Assembly (NCBI GenBank): GCA_964477085.1
Contig: CAYZDF010000018.1
Coordinates: forward strand, 1 to 46,874
DNA from: Dichloromethanomonas sp964477085
GTDB lineage: Bacteria > Bacillota > Desulfitobacteriia > Desulfitobacteriales > Syntrophobotulaceae
Length of the DNA: 46,874 nucleotides
Direction: 5' to 3'
Each line of letters begins with the position of its first letter. The first letter of the stretch is position 1. Made by a program: the position numbers and the translations under genes. Below are positions 33,465 through 41,066 of the stretch, in pieces. The notes under the pieces are model-generated. The model did no database searches and was not told the origin of the DNA. It saw nothing but the letters and a program-made list of their open reading frames with translations.

Positions 33465-34823
33465 ATGGCCTTATCAAATAAGATTTTCGAGACCGTACAT
33501 ATGATTGAGAAACAAAAGCTGGATATTCGGACTATTACTATGGGAATTTCTTTGATGGATTGTATTGATTCTTCAGGCGAAAAAGTGTGCGGGAGAATCT
33601 ATGACAAGATCACGCGTTATGCGGAGAATCTGGTGAAAGTCGGGGACGATATTGAGACGGAATTTGGGATTCCGATTATTAATAAAAGGATCGCTGTTAC
33701 GCCGATTGCTTTAATCGCTGCTGCTAGTGGAGATAAGAGCTATGTAGGGTTTGCCAGGGCCTTAGACAGGGCTGCGAAAGAAGTGGGCGTTAATTTTATC
33801 GGTGGATTCTCCGCGCTGGTGCATAAGGGGTTTGCGAATGGCGATCAGATTCTGATCGAATCGATTCCGGAAGCGTTGAATGAAACGGAGCGGGTATGCT
33901 CCTCGGTCAATGTAGCTAACTCCAAAGCTGGGATTAATATGGATGCGGTGAAACTAATGGGGAAAGTGATTAAAGAAACAGCGTATTTGAGCAGAGACCG
34001 TGATTCTTTAGGTTGTGCCAAGCTGGTGGTGTTCGCTAATTCCGTCGATGATAATCCGTTTATGGCCGGTGCTTATCACGGCATTGGAGAACCGGAAGTG
34101 GTTGTCAATGTAGGGGTGAGCGGTCCGGGTGTTGTGAAATGTGCTCTGGAAGAAGTAAAAGGGGAGCCGCTGCATGTTGTGGCCGAGAACATCAAGAAAA
34201 CAGCCTTCAAGATTACACGTGCCGGACAGTTGGTGGGGAATGAAGTTTCCAAGCGCTTAGGCGTTCCGTTCGGCATTCTGGATTTATCCCTGGCACCGAC
34301 GCCGGAGATTGGGGACAGTGTAGCCAGAATCCTGGAAGAGATCGGACTGGAAGCCTGCGGAGCACATGGAACCACGGCAGCCCTGGCCTTGCTGAACGAT
34401 GCCGTCAAGAAGGGCGGAATTATGGCCTCCTCCTCGGTTGGAGGACTCAGCGGAGCGTTTATCCCTGTCAGTGAGGATGAGGGGATGATCGAGGCGACGA
34501 AGAAAGGGGCCTTAACTTTTGATAAACTGGAGGCCATGACCAGCGTCTGCTCGGTAGGTCTGGATATGATCGCCATTCCCGGAGATACTCCGGAATCGAT
34601 CATTGCAGCTATTATCGCCGATGAAGCAGCCATTGGGGTCATTAATAATAAAACAACAGCGGTTCGCGTTATTCCTGTGCATGGCAAGAAAGTTGGCGAT
34701 ACCGCTGAATTCGGAGGCTTATTGGGTTATGCCCCGATTATGCCGGTGAATGCATTTAGTGCGGAAACGTTTATCAACCGGGGTGGCAGGATTCCGGCAC
34801 CGATTCATAGCTTTAAGAATTAG
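33465..34823 (+). CDS. DUF711/UPF0210 family protein (PFL-like)
   Basis: The 452-residue protein matches the UPF0210 family, with D-I-R-T-I-T-M-G-I-S-L near residue 20, GGFSALVHKGFANGD, ANSVDDNPFMAGAYHGIGEPE and LDLSLAPTPEIGDSVARILE. Family members are distantly related to glycyl-radical/PFL-type proteins, but no glycyl-radical motif is seen and the function is unknown. Pairing with an ACT-domain protein suggests a ligand-regulated enzyme. AGGAGGG precedes the ATG. Confidence 0.9.
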   Translation: MALSNKIFETVHMIEKQKLDIRTITMGISLMDCIDSSGEKVCGRIYDKITRYAENLVKVGDDIETEFGIPIINKRIAVTPIALIAAASGDKSYVGFARALDRAAKEVGVNFIGGFSALVHKGFANGDQILIESIPEALNETERVCSSVNVANSKAGINMDAVKLMGKVIKETAYLSRDRDSLGCAKLVVFANSVDDNPFMAGAYHGIGEPEVVVNVGVSGPGVVKCALEEVKGEPLHVVAENIKKTAFKITRAGQLVGNEVSKRLGVPFGILDLSLAPTPEIGDSVARILEEIGLEACGAHGTTAALALLNDAVKKGGIMASSSVGGLSGAFIPVSEDEGMIEATKKGALTFDKLEAMTSVCSVGLDMIAIPGDTPESIIAAIIADEAAIGVINNKTTAVRVIPVHGKKVGDTAEFGGLLGYAPIMPVNAFSAETFINRGGRIPAPIHSFKN

Positions 34824-34845
34824 AAGACTGATAATCTTACGATAC

Positions 34846-35229
34846 CTATAAACTAATATCACTCCCCCTCAGCTTCTCCCTGACCAGTTCCCGAATACTC
34901 ACAAGATCAAAAGGTTTTCGAACAAACACAATGCAGGGATCGATTGCCAGGACTTTCTCGAGCAGCTCCATATTGGAGTAGCCCGAAAGCAGGATAATCG
35001 GAATGTCCGGCATGCTTCTTTTAAAGTAATACAGTGCTTCCAGGCCTGAAAGGCAGGGCATTTTAAGATCCATGATGATTAAATCCGGCATGAACTGGGA
35101 AGCGGTGTCTATGGCATCAAACGCATTTGAAATTAGAAATACCTTATATCCTTCTGGAGTCAAGAGAGCTTTAAGGAAGGAGCGAATCCCTTTATTATCA
35201 TCAACAACGAGTATCTTTTTTTGAAGCAA
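34846..35229 (-). CDS. Single-domain response regulator (Spo0F/CheY-like receiver)
   Basis: The 127-residue receiver has the acidic pair in KILVVDDNKGI, the phosphoacceptor Asp in LIIMDLKMPCLSGLEAL, a Ser (L-L-S-G-Y-S) and the conserved Lys in FVRKPFD. No output domain follows, so it should act by phosphorelay or protein contact. I start at the TTG at 35229 because GAGGTG lies 7 bases upstream, giving L-Q-K-K-I-L-V-V-D-D at the N terminus; an ATG ten codons earlier has no such site. No kinase gene is adjacent. Confidence 0.88.
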   Translation of the reverse strand: MLQKKILVVDDNKGIRSFLKALLTPEGYKVFLISNAFDAIDTASQFMPDLIIMDLKMPCLSGLEALYYFKRSMPDIPIILLSGYSNMELLEKVLAIDPCIVFVRKPFDLVSIRELVREKLRGSDISL

Positions 35230-35343
35230 TTGTGAGCACCTCATTTTCAAAATATCCAAAATTTGTAGTTTTCTAAAAGGATTGGTTATGATTGTGTCGA
35301 AATTATACTACGCCCATTTTAGCCAAGGAGAAGGTGTAGATTA

Positions 35344-35883
35344 TTGATTGATAAGGAAGAAATTAAAGCAAACAGCAGCCGGGATATTGCGGAATTTCTC
35401 TACAAACAGAACTTTCGCTATGTATATAAAGTGGTATCTTTATTAACTGATGATCAGGAGATTGTAGAAGATATCGTGCAGGAAGCTTTCTTTAAGGCAT
35501 TTAAGAATATCAATCAGCTAAGAGACAGCAAGAAATTCAGATCCTGGCTGACTTCAATCGCTGTTAATCAGTGTAGAAGTTACTTTAGGAAAAACAAGCG
35601 AGAAATACTGGCAGCTTCATATACGAAGTTCGGCCATAGCCTAAGTCCTGAAGAACAGTATCTAGAGACGGAAGCAGAAATCGGAGCACTGCAAAACCTT
35701 GAATATCAGGATAAAGAGATTTTGCTGTTAAAATACCATTATTTATTTTCCAGCCGAGAGATTGCAGACTACTACAAAATCAGTGTTGAAAATGTTAATG
35801 TAAAGGTATTTCGGGCCAAGGAAAGATTTAAGAAAAACTATCAAACCTTTCTGAGGGGGGGCTTAGACAATGCTCAATCATGA
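35344..35883 (+). CDS. ECF-type RNA polymerase sigma factor
   Basis: The 179-residue protein has sigma region 2 (D-D-Q-E-I-V-E-D-I-V-Q-E-A-F-F-K-A-F, then R-S-W-L-T-S-I-A-V-N) and region 4 (DKEILLLKYHYLFSSREIAD then V-N-V-K-V-F-R-A-K-E-R). Region 3 is absent, as in ECF sigmas. It uses a TTG start with AAGGTG upstream. It overlaps the next gene by 14 bases, so the two are translationally coupled. Confidence 0.92.
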   Translation: MIDKEEIKANSSRDIAEFLYKQNFRYVYKVVSLLTDDQEIVEDIVQEAFFKAFKNINQLRDSKKFRSWLTSIAVNQCRSYFRKNKREILAASYTKFGHSLSPEEQYLETEAEIGALQNLEYQDKEILLLKYHYLFSSREIADYYKISVENVNVKVFRAKERFKKNYQTFLRGGLDNAQS

Positions 35884-36733
35884 TGAGGAAAAATTAAATC
35901 ATCTGATAAAAGAAGCTTTTGATAAAGCATTAGACCTTGTTGAAGTACCCTCCGAGAAAGAAGAATGGAATAAATTCCAGGTAAAATACGGTGATATCTT
36001 ATTTACAGATCATGAGGAGCAGGATCTTTTCGGCCTATTTGAGCAAAAGGATCTAAGGGATCAGGAAGAGAACAAAACCGTCTATTTGATTAAACCTCAG
36101 GAAACCAAGGATAATAAGCAAAAACAAGACCCATTTTGGGGCAAACACTTGCGGAATGTTGCCGTGGCTTGTATCTTTCTGGCCGTCTTAAGCTTTGTAA
36201 TCGCGAAGCCGAAAACCGCTTCAGCCATGGGGGAATGGATTATAAAATTCTTCACTAAGAAAACTGGCGAGACTACGGAGATGCTGCAGGGGTCTGTAAC
36301 AAGGAACTATCAGAATGTCGAAGGAGGCTATGTTGAACACGAAAGAGTTGAGGCCACCTTGGAAGAGGCACAGAACATTTGTTCCTTTGAAATCCAGCTT
36401 CCGCAATATCTTCCGTTTGTTCCGCAGGATAGAAAAATCTTTTACCTTAAGGCAGTGGATTTCGTCTCTATTGAGTTGGAGTATTATGTTGAAGAAAAGC
36501 TTATGCTGACCATTATGCAAAAGAAAATTGGAAATGAGTATGCCTATACGGTCGCATATGATACGGACGATACTCAAGTTGAAGAAATAAGCATAAAGAA
36601 TAACAACGCACATGTGTTTACTTTTAAAAATAGTGTATCTAAAGTCATATGGAATCAAGACAATATGATGTATGAATTACAAGGAAAAATGAATAAGGAA
36701 GATATCATTAAAACTGCGGAATCCTTGAAATGA
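35870..36733 (+). CDS. Membrane protein with DUF4367-like C-terminal domain, probable anti-sigma partner
   Basis: The 287-residue protein has a cytoplasmic, charged N-terminal half (~1-95), one membrane span (~96-113, V-A-V-A-C-I-F-L-A-V-L) and an external C-terminal domain with V-F-T-F-K-N-S-V-S-K-V-I-W-N-Q-D and M-M-Y-E-L-Q-G-K, typical of DUF4367 domains. The gene overlaps the ECF sigma gene by 14 bases. That coupling and topology point to a membrane anti-sigma factor, although no zinc-finger (ZAS) motif is seen. Confidence 0.75.
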   Translation: MLNHDEEKLNHLIKEAFDKALDLVEVPSEKEEWNKFQVKYGDILFTDHEEQDLFGLFEQKDLRDQEENKTVYLIKPQETKDNKQKQDPFWGKHLRNVAVACIFLAVLSFVIAKPKTASAMGEWIIKFFTKKTGETTEMLQGSVTRNYQNVEGGYVEHERVEATLEEAQNICSFEIQLPQYLPFVPQDRKIFYLKAVDFVSIELEYYVEEKLMLTIMQKKIGNEYAYTVAYDTDDTQVEEISIKNNNAHVFTFKNSVSKVIWNQDNMMYELQGKMNKEDIIKTAESLK

Positions 36734-36768
36734 TCAAAGAAGCCACTTTTATCGTGGCTTCTTTGATC
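36732..36768. terminator. Bidirectional terminator between the sigma operon and the secreted-protein gene
   Basis: GATCAAAGAAGCCAC (36732-36746) and GTGGCTTCTTTGATC (36754-36768) are a perfect 15-base inverted repeat with a 7-base loop between convergent genes. The T-tail is weak on both sides. Confidence 0.7.
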
Positions 36769-36778
36769 CTCTTAGAAG

Positions 36779-37225
36779 TTAGCTGACAGAAACCTGACCC
36801 GTAGTTGAATAGGTATATTCGTAGGACATGCCGTCAGAGCAGTAATGTTTGGTGTAAAGCCTGTAGTTATACCCTCTGGCAACATAAGTTGTAAAAGTCT
36901 TCGTGATATAGCTGCTATTTAAGTTCGCAAAAGGGAAAGTCTGAATTGTAGTCCAACTGCTTCCGTTCCAGCGTTGAAGCCTGATTTCAAGACCGATTTC
37001 GTCAACACTATAGAAAGCGGTAGTACTGCAGTTAATTAAAAGATTGCCAGTGCCGATGACACTTAAATTTGCACTTCCTTGTTGCAGCATGGTCATTGCT
37101 CTCGGAGCAACGACTATCGGACTGTTTGAAAAGTCTTTGACATTGCTGGATTCTGCCCAAACCGGCAGCGCAAATAGTGTGCAGAGCAGAGTAAGGATCA
37201 TGACCCGACTCATTTGTTTTCTCAT
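36779..37225 (-). CDS. Small secreted protein, DUF6147-like
   Basis: The 148-residue product has a clear signal peptide (M-R-K-Q-M-S-R then a hydrophobic core, cleavage near A-L-P-V-W-A-E). The mature beta-rich domain includes E-I-G-L-E-I-R-L-Q-R-W, S-S-W-T-T-I-Q-T and a G-Y-N-Y-R-L-Y-T-K-H-Y segment. This resembles a family of short secreted Firmicute proteins of unknown function. It has a strong AAGGAGG site. It may belong to the regulon of the adjacent sigma factor, but this is only a positional guess. Confidence 0.7.
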   Translation of the reverse strand: MRKQMSRVMILTLLCTLFALPVWAESSNVKDFSNSPIVVAPRAMTMLQQGSANLSVIGTGNLLINCSTTAFYSVDEIGLEIRLQRWNGSSWTTIQTFPFANLNSSYITKTFTTYVARGYNYRLYTKHYCSDGMSYEYTYSTTGQVSVS

Positions 37226-37318
37226 TGTAGAAAACCTCCTTAAATGTTTATCTTATTAGATGAATCAGCGGTATAAAATATTACATATCCTACGAAGATA
37301 ATAAATTTTGTGACTAAA

Positions 37319-37342
37319 GTACTAAGGTACTAATGTACTAAT
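37319..37342 (+). repeat. Three tandem 8-base repeats (GTACTAAK)
   Basis: GTACTAAG, GTACTAAT and GTACTAAT follow one another in the gap between the secreted-protein gene and the metalloenzyme gene. The rest of 37226-37446 is AT-rich with no gene seen. Confidence 0.6.
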
Positions 37343-37446
37343 GTTTGAGGATACTGTAATATAGCAAACTACAAGTTATCATCTTTTTGGTGTAAAATGA
37401 AAAGTTGTTATTTTTGATGTAAAGACCCTTTTTCCGGAGGATAAAC

Positions 37447-38363
37447 ATGCATCTTACCATGATTTTCGCAGATGGACTGGGGTTGGGTACGTATGAACAG
37501 AACCCCATCATATTGGCCAATACCCCTCAAATAGACCGGCTGCTTGGTGGTCATCTTTTGTGGGGAAACCAGAAAATAGAGCATCAAAACTCTTTTTTAT
37601 ATCCGGTGGATGCGACACTGGATGTCGAGGGGATTCCGCAAAGCGCAACCGGACAGACGGCACTTTGGACGGGAATTAATGCATCTAAAGCCTTGGGCCG
37701 TCATTTGAGTTCTTATCCTAATGACAAATTAAAAGAAATAATAAAAGAACACAGTATATTTAAACAGCTGGCAGACAGGAAAAAAAAGCAACCTTTGTCA
37801 ATGCTTTTACCCAAAACTACGAACAAATGGTAGAAGCAGGGAAGAAAAAACATTCCGCTTCAACCCTCTGTGCTTTGGCCGGAGGTGTAAGGTTAAGACG
37901 CAGGGAGGATCTGCTGGCGGGAAAGGCTGTCTACCAGGATATCACTAATGAAATCTTTCGTGAGAGAGGCGAAGATGTTTCCTTGACTGAGCCTTTTCAA
38001 GCGGGAAAGAATCTGGCTGCCATCAGCCTGGAATATGATTTTGCTTTGTTTGAATACTTTCAAACAGATATCAGAGGGCATAAGCGGAACGTCCAGGAAT
38101 CGATCAAGGTCATTGAGAAGTTGGATGGACTTCTCGGCGGATATCTATCGGTGGCTGAATCCCTTTCCGGTATGGAGAAGATGGCTCTGATCCTGACCAG
38201 TGATCATGGAAATATCGAAGACTTGTCGGCTTCACTCCATACTCGCAATAAAGTGCCGGCACTCTGCTGGTCTAACTTTGGGCTGAAGTGGCCGAAGCTG
38301 CACCGAATTGAGGAGATTACTCCTGTGATTGTTGAACTAATCGATCAGAACAATCTTGAATGA
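37447..38363 (+). CDS. Alkaline-phosphatase-superfamily metalloenzyme, split by a -1 frameshift
   Basis: Two overlapping frames join into a ~305-residue protein. The first (37447-37833) carries M-I-F-A-D-G-L-G-L-G-T, L-A-N-T-P-Q-I-D-R-L-L-G-G and S-A-T-G-Q-T-A-L-W-T-G; the second carries L-I-L-T-S-D-H-G-N-I-E-D, all typical of the phosphoglyceromutase/alkaline phosphatase metalloenzyme fold. The break is at eight As (37780-37787) followed by G. In the first frame the codons are AAA AAA AAG; a -1 shift continues as A-T-F-V-N-A-F-T-Q-N-Y-E-Q-M-V-E-A-G, which is clearly the true continuation. It may be a lost A, a base-calling error in a homopolymer, or genuine recoding. CCGGAGG precedes the ATG. 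Confidence 0.75.
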
Positions 38364-38459
38364 TCATAAATGGAGATCAAGCGTTCATACTAGCATTAAA
38401 GGAATGTATAATTGACCTGCCGTAAACATCACGACGCCAATTTTTTAAAGGAGAAAACC

Positions 38460-41066
38460 ATGCAATCAGAACTTGTGGATTTGGATAGAACGTTAAAACG
38501 AATGGAACTGTTAGCCCCTGCTGGGGGTTTTGAGGCTTTGAAGGCGGCCGTAGAAAATGGGGCGGATGCCGTCTATTTAGGAGGAAAACTTTTTAACGCC
38601 AGAGCGTCTGCTGCTAATTTTGACGACGATGAACTCCGAAAGGCGATCACCTATGCGCACGAACGGCAAGTGAAAATCTATGTCACTGTAAATATCCTGG
38701 TGGCCGATCGGGAATTTCCGGAACTGGCTGATTACCTGTACCGCCTCTATTCCATGGGGGTCAATGCAGTCATTGTCCAGGATATCGGGGTTGCCCATTT
38801 TATCAGAAAGGTACTGCCGGAGATGGAGCTTCACGCCAGTACACAGATGACCCAAACCAATAGCTGGGGTTTAAAACAGCTTGAAGAAATGGGTTTTTCC
38901 CGTGTGGTATTGGCCAGAGAGACCTCGAAGGCGGAGATGGCCAAAATAACAGCGGGCACGAAGATGGATATTGAAGTCTTTGTTCACGGAGCACTTTGCA
39001 TCAGTTACTCGGGCCAGTGCCTGATGTCCAGTTATATCGGGGCCAGGAGCGGGAACAGGGGAAAATGTGCTCAACCCTGTCGGTTGATCTATCAGTTAGT
39101 GGATGAAAAAGGGAGAGAATTACTCGCGGAGAGCAAAATCGGTGAGTACCTCTTAAGTCCCAAAGACCTGAACCTTTCGGAGAACCTCGCTGAACTTCAG
39201 GAAGTCGGGGTCAGCTCCTTGAAAGTGGAAGGCAGGATGAAAAGACCGGAGTATGTGTCTACCGTTATCAGGATTTACCGGAAAGCCTTGGATGAACTAG
39301 CACGCCGAGATTCTGCCGGTCTCGACGAGCAGGATCGCTATGAGCTTTTACAGATTTTCAACAGGGATTTTACGACAGGGTATTTTCACTCTTATCAAGG
39401 GGCTGACATTATAAGCTATTCACGCCCCAATAACCGGGGGACGAGAGCAGGCCGGATCTTGGAAGTGAAACCCAATCGGTTAACATTAAAGTTAGAGAAC
39501 GTGTTAAATATCGGTGACGGTCTGGAGATCTGGACCAATCGAGGACGTGAGGGGATCACGGTAGGTAAGATATTCGATGCTTCAGGCAGAGCCATTTCTA
39601 AGGCTTCCGCAGGGGAGAAGGTTACGATAGAATTTAGCGGTTTAGCCAAAGTCGGGGACCGAGTCTTTAAAACTCATGACCAGGAACTGATAGAAAAAGC
39701 CCGGATTAGTTTTCAAGAAGGAAAGGAACAGCGGAAACGCCCCCTGCGGATGAAGCTATCCGGAAAGATCGGAAGCAAACTACTCCTGGAAGCATGGGAG
39801 AGCGACGACCACTGGGTGACTGCTCAATCAGAGACAGAGGCTCAGGAGGCCGTGAACCGTCCGCTGGAGAAGGAATACCTGACCAAACAGTTAGGGCGTT
39901 TAGGCAATACACCTTTTTATCTGGAAGAATTAATTGTAGACTTACAAGGAGATGTAATCATTCCTGTCCGGGAGTTAAACGAGCTGCGCCGGATCGTTGT
40001 GGAGAGCTTATTAGAGCCGGATGCAAAGCGACCTGTTTTACATCAGAGAACTTATCAGGAGCGTCTTCAGGTCTGGCAGAACGAGATCAAGGGAAATGAA
40101 GAAAACAGGCAAGCACAGCGTCAAGGTCATGTTGCTAAAAAGAGCATATTAAAGCCGATCCTTTCCGCAGCCATTACGGATGAAAAACTGATCACCCCTT
40201 TGCTCAAGTTCGGTGCAGACAGGATTATTCTAGGCGGGGAACGCTGGAGATCCCGATTAGCCATCACTATCCCTCAGCTTCGGGAAATCGTCGATATCTG
40301 TTCAGCTAAAGGCGCGGAACTGGTCTGGAAGTTACCCAGAATCCTAAATGAGGCGCAGAGCCAAAGAGTGTTCAAAGAACTCACGGAGATTGCCCGCTGG
40401 AAAACCAGACCTGTGATTATGACGGGGAACTTGGCGGGAATTGAAATGATCAAAACCCTTGATCCCGACTGGACATGGGAAACCGATCACTTTTTCCACG
40501 TCTTTAATCGGGAAGCTTTACGTTGGATACTGGAAGCGGGGGGAAAAAGAGCGACCCTCTCGACGGAGCTGAATGCCGAACAGATTCGGCTGTTCAACAA
40601 TCCTGCGCATACGGAGCTGATTGTGTTCGGCGATATGGAGATGATGGTCAGTGAATACTGTGCGATTGGGGCAACATTAGCACAAGGAAAAGGAAGTCCG
40701 AGAGAAAAATGTGGCAAGGCATGTGAGAGTAGAAGCTATTTCCTGAAAGACCGTCTGGCGTATCACTTTCCGCTGGAAACAGACAGGGATTGCCGTATGC
40801 ATATTTTTAATGCCAAACGATTGAATCTCGTTACCGAACTTCCTAAGATCGCCGAGTTGGGTATTTCCAATATCCGACTCGAAATGCACAGGGCTTCCTT
40901 GACACAAGCCCAAAAAACGGTTTGCATTTTCAAAAGTCTTTGGACACAAGCTGTGCAAGGAAAAACCATAGAAACTGAAAAAACGGAGGGGGCCTTAAAA
41001 GACTTAGAAAGTCTCTATCCGGAAGGATTTACAAAAGGACATTTTTATAGAGGAGTGCTATCCTAA
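38460..41066 (+). CDS. U32 family peptidase / RNA hydroxylation protein with DUF3656-type extension
   Basis: The 868-residue protein starts its core with MELLAPAGGFEALKAAVENG and carries the U32 signature EVFVHGALCISYSGQCLMS, followed by G-N-R-G-K-C-A-Q-P-C-R. Those cysteines, with C-G-K-A-C-E-S and D-C-R-M near the C terminus, are the likely iron-sulfur ligands of the family. Related proteins (RlhA, TrhP) hydroxylate rRNA or tRNA pyrimidines. A beta-rich middle domain (~400-570) fits the collagenase-like C-terminal extension. I start at 38460 because AAAGGAG lies 6 bases upstream. It ends immediately before mutS2. Confidence 0.88.
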   Translation: MQSELVDLDRTLKRMELLAPAGGFEALKAAVENGADAVYLGGKLFNARASAANFDDDELRKAITYAHERQVKIYVTVNILVADREFPELADYLYRLYSMGVNAVIVQDIGVAHFIRKVLPEMELHASTQMTQTNSWGLKQLEEMGFSRVVLARETSKAEMAKITAGTKMDIEVFVHGALCISYSGQCLMSSYIGARSGNRGKCAQPCRLIYQLVDEKGRELLAESKIGEYLLSPKDLNLSENLAELQEVGVSSLKVEGRMKRPEYVSTVIRIYRKALDELARRDSAGLDEQDRYELLQIFNRDFTTGYFHSYQGADIISYSRPNNRGTRAGRILEVKPNRLTLKLENVLNIGDGLEIWTNRGREGITVGKIFDASGRAISKASAGEKVTIEFSGLAKVGDRVFKTHDQELIEKARISFQEGKEQRKRPLRMKLSGKIGSKLLLEAWESDDHWVTAQSETEAQEAVNRPLEKEYLTKQLGRLGNTPFYLEELIVDLQGDVIIPVRELNELRRIVVESLLEPDAKRPVLHQRTYQERLQVWQNEIKGNEENRQAQRQGHVAKKSILKPILSAAITDEKLITPLLKFGADRIILGGERWRSRLAITIPQLREIVDICSAKGAELVWKLPRILNEAQSQRVFKELTEIARWKTRPVIMTGNLAGIEMIKTLDPDWTWETDHFFHVFNREALRWILEAGGKRATLSTELNAEQIRLFNNPAHTELIVFGDMEMMVSEYCAIGATLAQGKGSPREKCGKACESRSYFLKDRLAYHFPLETDRDCRMHIFNAKRLNLVTELPKIAELGISNIRLEMHRASLTQAQKTVCIFKSLWTQAVQGKTIETEKTEGALKDLESLYPEGFTKGHFYRGVLS

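Noticed and set aside
34076..34687. 203-residue minus-strand open frame inside the DUF711 gene
   Set aside because: It is the complementary shadow of a well-conserved gene and has Ser/Pro/Ala-rich content typical of such artefacts.
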